Source: Paraburkholderia hospita
Lineage (GTDB): Bacteria; Pseudomonadota; Gammaproteobacteria; Burkholderiales; Burkholderiaceae
Length of the DNA: 64,000 nucleotides
Assembly (NCBI RefSeq): GCF_002902965.1
Contig: NZ_CP026108.1
Span: 1 to 64,000, forward strand
Direction: 5' to 3'
Shown piece after piece: positions 42,429-51,691 of the stretch. The first letter of the stretch is position 1; the number at the start of each line of letters is the position of its first letter. The notes below the pieces were generated by a model. That model did not search any database, had not been told where the DNA came from, and saw nothing but the letters and a program-made list of their open reading frames with translations. The translations under genes and the position numbers were made by a program.

Positions 42429-45400
42429 ATGGAGCAAATGGATCTGATGGAGTTGCTCGAAGCGGACTGGTACGCGCCGCTTCGAAAACTCGTAAGCCTC
42501 GGCTCAAAGGATGAAGGCGTAGCGCATCAGGGCGAACTGCACATGGCGCGCCAGCGGCATCTGGGGCAGTTTTTCACCCCGGATGCCATCGCGCTGTTCA
42601 TGTGGCAGTTCGTCCGCAGCTTCCTGCCGAAACGCAAGGTGTCCATTCTGGACAATTCGGTAGGGTCGGCGCGCCTGCTGCAGTACGCGAATCCGGAGCA
42701 CCACGCGCTGTATGGCGTCGACGTGCATGGGGACGCGATCACTGCGGTTCAGGCTGCGATGGAGGCCGCCGGATTCGACTGCGATTTCCGGCGTGCCGGG
42801 ATGGAAGACATCCATCCCAGGTCGTTCGATATCGCGCTGATCAACCCGCCTTTTTCGCTGCACCTCGAATCGCCGCACCTGAAGCCTCTGCCGGGTACGA
42901 CGTGGGGACGGTACGGCGCGGGCACCTCGGCGCTGAGCCACGAGTACGCGCTTCAACAGGCGCTCGACGCCGCGCAGGTCGTCGTCGCACTGCTGCCTCT
43001 CACTTTCGCGGAAGCAATCGCGTCCGCCACGTACGACAGTGAGTCGCCCTTGCAACGGGCGGCGCACCGTCTCGCCGGCTTCTTCGAGATGCCGTCTCAG
43101 GCCTTCAGGGAGGAAGGCGCGAATGTTCGCACGGCTGTGCTGGTCTTTGACCGCTACCGGCTCAAGATCGGCCAGTTTGTCCGCGAGCAGGTGACGGATC
43201 TGTCTGCAACCGTCGGCGATCTGCGGCTGCATTTTGATGAGAGCGTGTATTCGAAGCCGAAGCTGGGCATGCAGTCGCTGGATGAATCGCAGCCCGCAAT
43301 CACACGTCCGGTAACGGGCGATCAGCGGGTCACGATCTGTCATGACGGGCGCCGCATCTCTCTGCAGTTCCGATGTGGGTTCGTCGAGGCAATGGTGCTC
43401 AATCACGTGCTGGTAAGCCGGATATTCTCGCGCGACGGACATCGGTTGCCACGCGGAATGCGATACGCCGGGCAGGGTCTGCTGGATATGGAGACGTATC
43501 TGGTGCAGGACGACCCTTTCGAGGCGCTTAACCGGCTGGTCGAGCGCATAGAGTCGGCAGGCGGCAAAGCAGAGTTCGCGCCCGGCTTCGTTGATCATTT
43601 CGCCAGACGCGTGCGCAGGTCGGCACGCCAGGCAGTTCCGCTGCGTCACGAAGTCTGGACAACGGGAGCGCGATCAGCGGAATCGGTCACGGGTGTCGCA
43701 CGCGCGACGCACAAGATCGATCCAACGAAGTGGGCGAGCCCGCTTGTGCGCGCAGGCGATACGGTCGTTTTCGCACGTGAAGCGGACGGGCGTTACACCT
43801 ACACCGTGAACGGCATGACGAACATGCTCTCCGTCGACGAACTCAACGCGCGGTTCAACGTTGAGAATGTTGCTGAGGGATGGGAGGTCGTGCACGAGGG
43901 GCTTGCGTCGCAGTATCCGCAGCATGCGGCGCTCCTTCGTCATCGTATGAAGGCGCTTGGTATCGATCAGTGGCTGAATTGGGATTTCCAGCAGGACGAT
44001 CTGATCGAGACATTGATGAAGCCGCAGGGCTGTGTCATCGCGTGGGAGCAGGCGTGCGGCAAGTCTCGCCTGTCCATCGCGCTGATCCTGCTGTCGGGCG
44101 TCAGGCGTGGTCTGATCGTCGTTGAGGCACGACTGATCGGCGAGATGCTGAGTGAGCTGGCCCAGCTGCCGATCGACCCCTCGATCGTGAAGGTCATCGA
44201 CGGCGAGGATGATCTCAACGATCTTCGCCAGGTAAACCTGATCTCATACGAACGTCTGCGTATGCCGGTGGATCGGGCGAAGTCCGCGCGCGTCACGTAT
44301 GCGCACAAGCTGCGCCGGCGCATCGGCCTGCTGGTGGCTGACGAAGGCGAGCGGCTTGCCAATCCGACGAGCGATCAGAGCCGTGCGCTCTGGCAGCTGT
44401 CCGGGCGGCGGCGCTATGTCCTGACAGGCAGTCCGATTCCTAACTACCCGCGTGATGCCTTCGGGCTGATGGCGTTTTCGGGCGGTGACGGGACGGCGGC
44501 GCAGCCATACGGGTACCGGCGCGGCTACATCGAGCCGAACTGGATCAACTCCGTAGAGTTCGCGATGCGCGGCGTCGATCGTTTCCGTGATGACTTCGTT
44601 GTACTGGAGTGGGTCACGTGGCAATTCGCGGAGAGCCTGCAGGAAGGGGCGAAGCGCGAAGTGCCGAAAATCGGAAACCTGCACGCGTATCGCGCGATGC
44701 TGGCACCGCACGTCAAGCGCAGGCTGGTATGCGAGCCGGACGTGTCGCGCTACATTCAGATCGATCCACCCATCATCACGACGCACACGGTGGACTGGGA
44801 CGCACAGCATCTGGCGGTCTATCTGGAAGCGGCCGACGAGTTCGCGGAATGGTACCGGCGCTCACGCGGCGACAAGAAAGCCTGCAATCTCGTGACGATT
44901 CTCGCGCGCATCCGTGCCGTGCACTTCGCTGCCAACTATCCGCAGTACGGGATGGAAGGCGTCGAGCGGCTCGGGGGACTGACGAGCAAGCAGCGCGCGG
45001 TTATTTCCCGCATGCGGGAGGTCGCCGCGCAGGGAAAGCAAGCCATCGTGTTTGCTGAGAACCCGGGCGTGCTCAATGCGATCGCGAAGGAGCTGTCGTC
45101 CGAGGGTGTGGACACGGTTCTGTTTCATGGCGAAATCCCAATCCGCAAGCGCGTTGCCGACAAGGACCGGCGCTTCATCACCGGGTTGGCAACCGGGTTG
45201 CTGTCGACGAAGGCCTCCGGTCGCGCGGGCTACAACCTGCCGAACGCGGACTATGTGCTCTTCTATGACCGGTCGTGGACGTGGCGCATCGAGTATCAGG
45301 CAATGCGGCGCGCGCTGCGCTGGAACCGGAAGGGCGTGCTGAACGTGGAGTATTTCCATCTCCCGGGCAGCGTCGACGAGTACCAGGCGCAAATGGTCGC

Positions 45401-45569
45401 GCATAAACGTGACTCGATGCAGGCTGGACTGGACTGGGCGACGCCCGAGCTGGAAGACGAGACGTTCCTGCACATGGACTCGCTGCTCGACCGCTTCGTG
45501 GACGATCTGGCGATCATGCATGAACAGACTGCCGCAGACATGCGGAAATTGTTAAAGGAGGCAGCTTGA
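42429..45569 (+). CDS. N6-adenine methylase fused to an SF2/SNF2 helicase
   Basis: 1046 residues. Residues about 30-290 form a type I/III-like adenine methylase: GQFFTPDAIA, motif I region LDNSVGSARLL, and catalytic NPPF at 139-142. A linker follows, then a helicase from about 525: Walker A ACGKS (542-546), motif II DEGE (638-641), motif III LTGSP, and a C-terminal RecA domain (IVFAEN to FYDRSWTWR, with Q and R of motif VI in YQAMRRALRW). Fusions of this kind include P1 DarB. On a conjugative plasmid a protective or anti-restriction role is plausible. No separate restriction nuclease gene adjoins. Confidence 0.8.
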   Translation: MEQMDLMELLEADWYAPLRKLVSLGSKDEGVAHQGELHMARQRHLGQFFTPDAIALFMWQFVRSFLPKRKVSILDNSVGSARLLQYANPEHHALYGVDVHGDAITAVQAAMEAAGFDCDFRRAGMEDIHPRSFDIALINPPFSLHLESPHLKPLPGTTWGRYGAGTSALSHEYALQQALDAAQVVVALLPLTFAEAIASATYDSESPLQRAAHRLAGFFEMPSQAFREEGANVRTAVLVFDRYRLKIGQFVREQVTDLSATVGDLRLHFDESVYSKPKLGMQSLDESQPAITRPVTGDQRVTICHDGRRISLQFRCGFVEAMVLNHVLVSRIFSRDGHRLPRGMRYAGQGLLDMETYLVQDDPFEALNRLVERIESAGGKAEFAPGFVDHFARRVRRSARQAVPLRHEVWTTGARSAESVTGVARATHKIDPTKWASPLVRAGDTVVFAREADGRYTYTVNGMTNMLSVDELNARFNVENVAEGWEVVHEGLASQYPQHAALLRHRMKALGIDQWLNWDFQQDDLIETLMKPQGCVIAWEQACGKSRLSIALILLSGVRRGLIVVEARLIGEMLSELAQLPIDPSIVKVIDGEDDLNDLRQVNLISYERLRMPVDRAKSARVTYAHKLRRRIGLLVADEGERLANPTSDQSRALWQLSGRRRYVLTGSPIPNYPRDAFGLMAFSGGDGTAAQPYGYRRGYIEPNWINSVEFAMRGVDRFRDDFVVLEWVTWQFAESLQEGAKREVPKIGNLHAYRAMLAPHVKRRLVCEPDVSRYIQIDPPIITTHTVDWDAQHLAVYLEAADEFAEWYRRSRGDKKACNLVTILARIRAVHFAANYPQYGMEGVERLGGLTSKQRAVISRMREVAAQGKQAIVFAENPGVLNAIAKELSSEGVDTVLFHGEIPIRKRVADKDRRFITGLATGLLSTKASGRAGYNLPNADYVLFYDRSWTWRIEYQAMRRALRWNRKGVLNVEYFHLPGSVDEYQAQMVAHKRDSMQAGLDWATPELEDETFLHMDSLLDRFVDDLAIMHEQTAADMRKLLKEAA

Positions 45570-45811
45570 AAGACCTGAATGTGTCGGTATCGGTTGGCGA
45601 CGGCGTCGTCACGGTGAAACGTGAAGGGACGCGCCGCGCCGTGGTCGCCAATGTGCTCGGTCGTGTCGAACGCGATGGCGTTGAGCTGTTGTGTCTCGAC
45701 CGACTCGTTCATGAGCCACATGAGGAGGCCTTCATCGGCTGGAATGTGGCGGGCGCGGTGACCACGATGTTGACGCGCGCGGTGCCACAGCCCGCGTCAA
45801 CGCCTGCTTGA
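45566..45811 (+). CDS. Small protein coupled to the methylase-helicase
   Basis: 81 residues, starting TTG over the previous stop with AAAGGAGG 5 bases ahead. Beta-rich at first (NVSVSVGDGVVTVKREG). No family is recognised. The tight coupling suggests a partner of the upstream enzyme. Confidence 0.55.
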   Translation: MKDLNVSVSVGDGVVTVKREGTRRAVVANVLGRVERDGVELLCLDRLVHEPHEEAFIGWNVAGAVTTMLTRAVPQPASTPA

Positions 45812-45844
45812 GCGACTGGATTCACAGTCCTTTATCTTGAATCA

Positions 45845-45872
45845 GCCCGGCAGAAATGCCGGGCTTTTTTTT
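45845..45872 (+). terminator. Intrinsic terminator
   Basis: GCCCGGC-N6-GCCGGGC (45845-45864) and eight T. Confidence 0.9.
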
Positions 45873-46142
45873 CGTCGGCAGGCATGTTCCGACCCGAAGG
45901 AGCCTACCGATTGGCGCATGCTTAGGGTCCGCTTTCTGGTGGATCTCGGTCTGACTCTCCGCTGCGTGAATCTCCACGGCAGGTGTCGTGACGTCGCTTC
46001 GGCTGGCGATAGCCACCGTACATATGCAGGTGCTTACGGCCACCGTTATCGTGTGCGGAATCGTCGTGGCTTGGCGGCTATCGCTCAGCAGCGTGGGTTC
46101 CGTCTTGCAAAATTTAAAAAACGAGGTCGCCGGGATTCGACA
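45873..46142 (+). other. Region with two competing short frames
   Basis: One frame from GTG 45988 would encode a small membrane peptide (VLTATVIVCGIVVAW). A different frame ends at 46145, exactly before the next terminator, but is Arg-rich. Neither has a convincing ribosome-binding site. Confidence 0.3.
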
Positions 46143-46170
46143 TAAAAAAGCCGCCACTAGGACGGCTTTC
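46143..46170 (-). terminator. Bidirectional terminator
   Basis: AAAGCCG/CGGCTTT (46147-46153 with 46163-46169). It lies downstream of the minus-strand gene at 46189. Confidence 0.75.
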
Positions 46171-46188
46171 TGTTCGGAGCGCAGAGGC

Positions 46189-46398
46189 TCACGACTCGTA
46201 GTATTTCATGAAAAAATCTTCGGCGGCTTGGTATTGCTCGTCGTATTTGACCTTCAATGCCGCATACTCCGGCGACGACTGATCCAATGTGTTCAAACGT
46301 GCCTTCATTTCCTGCAACTCCTTTACCGAGTTTTCATGCGATTCTTTGTGGTGCGTTTCCCACGCCTCGGCTTTACGCCGCTCTTGCGCCTGACTCAT
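46189..46398 (-). CDS. Small coiled-coil protein
   Basis: 69 residues from the ATG 8 bases after GGGAGA. Almost entirely charged helix (SVKELQEMKARLNTL). No family is recognised. Confidence 0.55.
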   Translation of the reverse strand: MSQAQERRKAEAWETHHKESHENSVKELQEMKARLNTLDQSSPEYAALKVKYDEQYQAAEDFFMKYYES

Positions 46399-46461
46399 TG
46401 CAAATCTCCCGCTCGTTGACTGATCCGATGTTGCTGCGTGCTCGCACAATAGCAGCCCATT

Positions 46462-46794
46462 TCAGCTCTGCGGCGGCGTCCACCCGTGCCGCTCAGCGAT
46501 CACCTGCCATTCGGGCTTTTTTGCGGGAATCAGAGTATTGCAATAATGGATCAGCTGCTTGATCTCGGGGTCGGCCAGATCGTACAAATTGCCAGGCGTC
46601 GTCAATCCTTTGACTTTCAGCTTTGATGCGACTGCATTTCTGTGTGTATGTTGCAGCCCGGTGACGACCTTTCCAAGCAACGCAGCCAACTGTCCGTCTT
46701 CGGTCTTGGCCTGAATTTTCCCGAGATTGGTGATGTGGGCGGTCATCGTCCGCATGTCTTTCAATGCAGCAACGACCTCTTCGTATCTGGTCAT
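46462..46794 (-). CDS. Small helical protein of unknown function
   Basis: 110 residues. A helical N-terminal half is followed by a KGLTTPGNLYDLADPEIKQ stretch and a Trp-containing end (HGWTPP). No family is recognised. The minus-strand orientation diverges from the PRTRC cassette. Confidence 0.55.
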   Translation of the reverse strand: MTRYEEVVAALKDMRTMTAHITNLGKIQAKTEDGQLAALLGKVVTGLQHTHRNAVASKLKVKGLTTPGNLYDLADPEIKQLIHYCNTLIPAKKPEWQVIAERHGWTPPQS

Positions 46795-47031
46795 ATTCTC
46801 TCTTCGCTTGTGTTGTGAGATGCCCCGCTATGGGAAGGCAATTTTGACAGAACTGCAACCTTTGCAGCTGTTAATCACGCGAAGTTGCACGGGCCTCAGC
46901 GTTTCCCGGATATCGGGTCGGGCAACCTTGGACGTCCATTGATTACTCGCAATCAGTCGTTTGTGGATCGCCCTCGCTTGTCCCTTTGTGGCCGGCTTGA
47001 GCCCGCCCGCGCTCTTGCCTAGTTACTAGCC

Positions 47032-47092
47032 GAAAGCAGGGTGGATTTTTGCAGCTTTCCGGGGTAAAGACCGTCCTGCGTAGCAGTATCTT
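47032..47092 (+). promoter_or_regulatory. Dyad-type promoter of the PRTRC cassette, copy 4
   Basis: The best dyad copy: GAAAGC-N16-GCTTTC (47032-47059), then CGGGG; -10 TATCTT at 47087-47092, 20 bp ahead of the hairpin at 47107. No -35 box. Confidence 0.65.
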
Positions 47093-47106
47093 TGTTTCTA
47101 CCTCTC

Positions 47107-47210
47107 GCGTCTCTGACGCATCGAACCGCCGGCTAGCCCGGCATCCATCTTTGACCCCATCGGGAACCACTCCCGATCGGGGGCAGGTTCCCCTCTCCGG
47201 AGAACCTGCA
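47107..47210 (+). promoter_or_regulatory. Bistable leader of PRTRC parB
   Basis: GCGTC-TCT-GACGC then ATCGA (47107-47124), then hairpin GCCGG/CCGGC. P1: CCCC/GGGG (47155-47158 with 47179-47182) and ATCGGGA/TCCCGAT (47159-47165 with 47171-47177). P2: GGGAACC/GGTTCCC (47162-47168 with 47186-47192). P3: GCAGGTTC/GAACCTGC (47183-47190 with 47202-47209), which closes on the GGAGAA ribosome-binding site. P1 therefore favours P3 (off), and P2 frees the site (on). Confidence 0.75.
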
Positions 47211-48905
47211 ATGCAACAACAACTTACTGCTCCACTCAAGCGCATCAAGCTCGGCCGTAACCCGCGTACGTACTTCGATCCGAAGGCGATGGCGGAGCTG
47301 ACCGATTCGATTCGTGCCCACGGCGTCGATACGCCGATCATCGTCCGCCCCGTGACAGAGGACGAGTTTGACTACGAGGTGATCGCCGGTGGTCGCCGCT
47401 ATCGCGGTGCCATGGACGCTCACGGTGAAGACTTCCCGATGCCCATCGTTGTAAAGGACGTCGATGAAGTCGAGGCGCGCCGTATTGCGCTCACCGAAAA
47501 CATCCAGCGCGATAACCTGTCCCCCGCCGAAGAAGCCCGCGATGCTTCAGAGCTGCTTGGGCTGCAAGGCGGCGATCGCGATGTGACGGCCAAGATTCTT
47601 GGCTGGTCGCGCGCAACGCTGGATAGCCGCCTCGCGCTGCTGAACTGTTCGACCGCGGTGCTCGATGCGCTGAGCGAGCGCAAGATCAACATCTCCCATG
47701 CTGAACTGCTGGCTGCGCTCTCGAAAGAGAATCAGGACAAGGTGCTGCCCGTGGTCGTTGCGGAGAAGCGGTCGGCCGCCGACGTGCGCAAGCTGGTGGA
47801 ATCGGCTTCGTGTGCGTTGGCTTCGGCCATATTCGAGAAGGCGGATTGCGCGGGCTGCCCGCACAACTCGTCGACGCAGGCGCAGATGTTTGGCGAAGCG
47901 ATCGGGACCGGCAACTGTACGAATCGCACCTGCTTCAACGAAAAAATGGAGAAGCAGCTTGAGGCGACAGCCGCTGGACTGCGTGATGAGTTTCAGACCG
48001 TGCGCATCGTGCGGGCTGGTGACAACAACACGCGGGTGCAGCTGGCGGTCGAAGGGACGAATGGCGTCGGCCTCGAACAAGCGCAAGCCTGTCACGGTTG
48101 CGCCAATTACGGCGCGGCAGTGAGCGGCCTGCCGGATTCGATCGGCAAGGTCTATCGCGGCCAATGCTTCGACACCGTCTGCAACATGAAGAAGGTGGCA
48201 GCTCGCATCCAGGCTGAAAAGGCTGCAAAGCAGCCGCCGAAGGCCGATGGTGCGGAATCCGCGCCCACGGCAAACAGCGCCGCTGGTAGCGCGACGGGCA
48301 CCGGTAGTAAATCCGCCAGTGCCCCAGCGTCCACGAACCCGTCGGTCACGGTTATTGCCGAGTCGGAGAAGGTGAAGACGTATCGCGTGAAGCTGTGGCG
48401 CAAGGCGCTGCGTCTGGACATCGGCATGAATCACGAACTGGCCCGCCAGTATCTGATAGCAGTCGTGCTCAGTGGCCACGCCCGTCAGATCGATGACGGC
48501 GCATTCCGCAAGTTCTTTGAGCGGCTCGCGGAAGGCGAGGCACCTTTGGCCAATCTGCCCAAAGCAATCGACGCCGTGCAAGCGACGAACGAAAGCAAAC
48601 AGGCGGACCTGATGATCGCGATGCTGTTCGCCGCGATCGAAGGGCTGGAGGTGACCAACCTGACGCAGCTGTGCAAGGCGCACAAGCTGGATCTGAAAAA
48701 GCACTGGAAGCTCGACAAGGAGTTTCTTGAGCTGATCACGAAGTCCGAAATGATGGTGCTCGCCGATGAGCTTGGCATTCGTGCTGCGCATGGCGACAAC
48801 TTCAAGAAAGTCTTCGCGAAATCGAAGCCGGAAGTCATCGAGGCGCTGCTCGCGGTCGAAGGTTTCGACTACGCGGGCAAGCTGCCGAAGGTACTGAAGT
48901 TCTGA
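47211..48905 (+). CDS. PRTRC ParB-family protein
   Basis: 564 residues. A ParB/Srx N-terminal domain (about 10-110; GGRRYRGAM matches the GERR box, and TENIQRDNL follows) precedes a helix-turn-helix (about 112-150). A cysteine-rich middle has Cys213/216 and Cys236/241 plus later CxxC pairs, probably zinc-binding. A low-complexity linker (about 330-375) leads to a C-terminal helical domain. It defines the PRTRC (ParB-related, ThiF-related) cassette found on many proteobacterial plasmids. It presumably binds DNA and CTP. It is a second ParB in the window and is the first gene of the cassette. Confidence 0.9.
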   Translation: MQQQLTAPLKRIKLGRNPRTYFDPKAMAELTDSIRAHGVDTPIIVRPVTEDEFDYEVIAGGRRYRGAMDAHGEDFPMPIVVKDVDEVEARRIALTENIQRDNLSPAEEARDASELLGLQGGDRDVTAKILGWSRATLDSRLALLNCSTAVLDALSERKINISHAELLAALSKENQDKVLPVVVAEKRSAADVRKLVESASCALASAIFEKADCAGCPHNSSTQAQMFGEAIGTGNCTNRTCFNEKMEKQLEATAAGLRDEFQTVRIVRAGDNNTRVQLAVEGTNGVGLEQAQACHGCANYGAAVSGLPDSIGKVYRGQCFDTVCNMKKVAARIQAEKAAKQPPKADGAESAPTANSAAGSATGTGSKSASAPASTNPSVTVIAESEKVKTYRVKLWRKALRLDIGMNHELARQYLIAVVLSGHARQIDDGAFRKFFERLAEGEAPLANLPKAIDAVQATNESKQADLMIAMLFAAIEGLEVTNLTQLCKAHKLDLKKHWKLDKEFLELITKSEMMVLADELGIRAAHGDNFKKVFAKSKPEVIEALLAVEGFDYAGKLPKVLKF

Positions 48906-48994
48906 AATCGCGGGGCGCGTTCTGCGTCCCGTACCCCCTTCTATTTGTATAAGCCGCCTTCGCGCGGCGTTTCCCCTTTTCCCGGAGTATTTCC

Positions 48995-49474
48995 ATGTTT
49001 CAGCAACTCGAAGCGCTGGTGCGAACCAGCGGCAAGCTGCAACTCACCCTGAAGATGGACAACGATCGCATGGCGGTCGTGGTCGTGCCGCAAGGTGACG
49101 GTAAAGAAGCCGCATTGCGTCAGCCGCTCGTGCTGACCGCAACGCCGGCGGAACTCGATGAGGGTTTCGTGGCCGCGGTGATTTCCTATTCGTCGGCGCA
49201 TGCTTCCCTGTCCGAACAGGTGGCAGCAACGGCGGCGATCCTGCAAGAGGCGGAAAAGAGCCAGGCGTCGAAGGCACAGAAGACTCTCGCGAAAGGCACA
49301 AAGACTACACCGGCGAAAGCCGGACAGTCGAACGCCAGCAGCGAGGACGAGGGTGATGACGACAACGACGATGACGACCAGTCAGCGTCCACGTCGGCAG
49401 CGCCCGCCACTGCAACCCCTGCGAGTGCCGCGGATACCCCCGCCGGTACTGATCTTCTCTCTCTTCTCGGTTGA
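48995..49474 (+). CDS. PRTRC protein E
   Basis: 159 residues. The first 80 form a compact domain (FQQLEALVRTSGKLQLTLKM, then LTATPAELDEGFVAAVISY). The rest is a Lys/Ala stretch, an Asp-rich run and a short C-terminal LLSLLG. It is a standard cassette member without a known activity. Two hairpins (48913-48935 and 48952-48970 areas) lie in the 89-bp gap after parB. Confidence 0.8.
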   Translation: MFQQLEALVRTSGKLQLTLKMDNDRMAVVVVPQGDGKEAALRQPLVLTATPAELDEGFVAAVISYSSAHASLSEQVAATAAILQEAEKSQASKAQKTLAKGTKTTPAKAGQSNASSEDEGDDDNDDDDQSASTSAAPATATPASAADTPAGTDLLSLLG

Positions 49475-49482
49475 GGTTCTCC

Positions 49483-49701
49483 ATGTCCATTTCCATCGCC
49501 CGTCTGGTTCGCGAGTTCGTCTACAACGGCGTGAACTTCGTCGATCCCGGTCCGGCCTTTTCTCCCGAAGAGGTGCGCGATCTGTTTTCCGCCCAGTATC
49601 CCGAGCTGACCACGGCCGCAATCGAGGGCCCGGTCTACGAAGGAGAAATCGCCCGCTACACGTTCTTGCGTGCGGCGGGTGCCAAGGGCAGCGATGCGTA
49701 A
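49483..49701 (+). CDS. PRTRC protein C, ubiquitin-like
   Basis: 72 residues from the ATG 6 bases after GAGG. The beta-grasp pattern of the prokaryotic ubiquitin-like family is visible: a REFVYNGVNFVDPG hairpin, a SPEEVRDLFSAQYPEL helix and the ITR-like last strand IARYTFL. The tail after that strand reads RAAGAKGSDA; it has no C-terminal Gly-Gly, so maturation by the JAB protein would be needed if it is conjugated. It lies directly after protein E. Confidence 0.75.
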   Translation: MSISIARLVREFVYNGVNFVDPGPAFSPEEVRDLFSAQYPELTTAAIEGPVYEGEIARYTFLRAAGAKGSDA

Positions 49702-49753
49702 GCGCGCGCTGATGAAATGCATCGCTGATGAGGCGATGCAATCCACTACCGAG

Positions 49754-49777
49754 CCGCCCGAAAGGGCGGTTTTTTTT
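49754..49777 (+). terminator. Terminator-like hairpin inside the PRTRC cassette
   Basis: CCGCCC-GAAA-GGGCGG (49754-49769) and eight T, 20 bp before the protein F start. It may lower expression of F, B, A and ThiF relative to ParB, E and C. Confidence 0.75.
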
Positions 49778-49797
49778 CATGACAAGGAGATCGAGCA

Positions 49798-50943
49798 ATG
49801 TTCTTCGATCCTCGGCCTGCTGATGCGGACTTCGCTCTCGAGGGCGTCAGCTGGCAACCGGCACAGCGTGCCGTTGCCCGACGTCGACCTGCCAATGATC
49901 TTTTAACGCTTCCCGATCTGTCGCGCGCCGTTGTGGCGCGACCGTCGTTGAAGTGGCCAGCAGATCGCGATGTGACCGCGCTTGTCGGTGAGCACTTTAC
50001 ATCGGGGCCCGTCAGGGCAGCCGATGTAAAGACTTTTTCAAGTGCTGGCGACGCGATGGCACAGGCGCTGTTCGCCTGGATCCGTCGCGAATGTGGCGCG
50101 ATGAAACGTCTGCTGTTTCAACCGTATCTGCTGGATACGAATGCGGTCCAGGAACAGATCATGTACCAGACAGATTCGTCCGATTTTGAGCCCACCTCAC
50201 CTCTGTATCTGGGCATCGAAACACCGGAAGACCATGTCTATGTGATCGAGGGGCGCGCGGCACCGCTCATGAAGGCGCACCCGCGCCTTCTTGCTACGGC
50301 GCTGATTCTCATCAACCGGGCATCGTTCCGGACGCTGGTCATGCGCACGCCGGACGATTTCCTTTCCCTGTTCGCACAGTGGAACTGGGACGGTGATCCG
50401 TGGTGTGACGATGAAGACGCGATCAAGCTCCTGCAAGATCGCTTTGGCGATGATCCGGAGGAGTTCCAGCATTACCTGCCCTCGGTGGTTCGGGATGACG
50501 TCTGCCCGCCCAGCATGGAAATCGGCCGCTGGGACGCCAAACGTCGGTGCTGGCGCAATGATCCAGCGCTTGGTATCGAAGCGTTACGACGTCTTCAGTG
50601 GACGCAGACCGGCTGGGTCCGCATGTTGTGCGCGGAGCTCGAACGTCTGACAGTCCTGCTTACTCGTGCCGGTCCTCGCGCCCTGTTCGACTGGTCTTTC
50701 AGACCGGAAGTGATTTACGCGGCAACCTCGATCGCGGCGTGTGATGACGTCTACACCGGCGACATCCTGGACACGCACTACGAGTACTTCAACTGCGGTG
50801 GCGATGGATCCCTGTTTCACGGGTTCATCGCGCTCGCTCAATCTCCCAACGAAATCCGCAAGCAGTACGCCGATTGGTCGTTGGGCTTTTCCATTCTTCG
50901 ACAGGTCGATCGCGTGGCAGCTTTGCTCACGCGTAGTGCCTAA
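49798..50943 (+). CDS. PRTRC protein F
   Basis: 381 residues, ATG after AAGGAGATCGAGCA. Mixed alpha/beta with no known motif. Matching features of the family are the position between C and B and a C-terminal region ending in a VAALLTRSA helix. Function unknown. Confidence 0.8.
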   Translation: MFFDPRPADADFALEGVSWQPAQRAVARRRPANDLLTLPDLSRAVVARPSLKWPADRDVTALVGEHFTSGPVRAADVKTFSSAGDAMAQALFAWIRRECGAMKRLLFQPYLLDTNAVQEQIMYQTDSSDFEPTSPLYLGIETPEDHVYVIEGRAAPLMKAHPRLLATALILINRASFRTLVMRTPDDFLSLFAQWNWDGDPWCDDEDAIKLLQDRFGDDPEEFQHYLPSVVRDDVCPPSMEIGRWDAKRRCWRNDPALGIEALRRLQWTQTGWVRMLCAELERLTVLLTRAGPRALFDWSFRPEVIYAATSIAACDDVYTGDILDTHYEYFNCGGDGSLFHGFIALAQSPNEIRKQYADWSLGFSILRQVDRVAALLTRSA

Positions 50944-50954
50944 GGAAACAGCAA

Positions 50955-51683
50955 ATGAAAAACCTGCTTCTCTCGACGGGGCATTCGACCGACCTGGTGA
51001 TGAGTGGCGCAATCCTGCTCTACTCACAATCACGTGACTCGCAAAGTCCGATCTACGCTACCGCGCATCCCGTCACAAGCACCGGCAAACGTCCAGTGAT
51101 TGGCGCGGGGCGACCGGTTGACCGTGAGGCGCTGTTCACGGCGCTCGATTCGCTGGCCGAACGCTGTGCGGCCAATGCGGAGTTTCTCCCTGAGACGGTG
51201 CTCGCAATCGATCGGACCGCAGTGACCTGGTGGTGCCGGCCGACAATGCGTCGGGTGTTTTTCGACTGCGCCGAGCTCGGCACCGTCACTGCAGTGGTCC
51301 CGCATCCGGGCCTGATCTTTCAGGCGCGTACTAACGGCTTCTTCGTCTATGCGCTCGACGGCGCCGCCCGGCCGACGCCGGATACGCCGTTGTTTGAACC
51401 GCCGTACTTCAACACGTGGGACCACGGTTCCATCTGTATCGGTTCCGCGCGCGTCCCCGCCCGCATCGACGTTGCGTCGATTGATGGGTGGGAGAGCGGC
51501 TTTTTCGAATCTGCGTTCACCCATCCCAACGCGGGTGGAAAACGTGTCAATCACCCGCGAGGCGAATTTGCGTTCTGGAAGGAAATGCTGGCCGGTAAGT
51601 ACGGCGAGCAGTTCCCCCTGCAATGTCTCGTGCCCATGAAACGGACCCTCGGCGATCTGATCGCGCGGGGCCCCAAAGGTTGA
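50955..51683 (+). CDS. PRTRC protein B, E2-like
   Basis: 242 residues. The middle and C-terminal parts fit the prokaryotic E2-like group: strands ending in FEPPYFNTW, then HGSICIGS with Cys161 in the place of the E2 active-site cysteine, then a helix SGFFESAFTHPN. The family is described as a bacterial ubiquitin-conjugating-like fold on the basis of cassette context. It lies 11 bp after protein F and 8 bp before protein A. Confidence 0.75.
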   Translation: MKNLLLSTGHSTDLVMSGAILLYSQSRDSQSPIYATAHPVTSTGKRPVIGAGRPVDREALFTALDSLAERCAANAEFLPETVLAIDRTAVTWWCRPTMRRVFFDCAELGTVTAVVPHPGLIFQARTNGFFVYALDGAARPTPDTPLFEPPYFNTWDHGSICIGSARVPARIDVASIDGWESGFFESAFTHPNAGGKRVNHPRGEFAFWKEMLAGKYGEQFPLQCLVPMKRTLGDLIARGPKG

Positions 51684-51691
51684 AAATAAAC

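Noticed and set aside
45837..46145. 103-codon frame after the terminator at 45845
   Set aside because: Its start lies inside the terminator stem and the product is Arg-rich; a competing frame is equally open.
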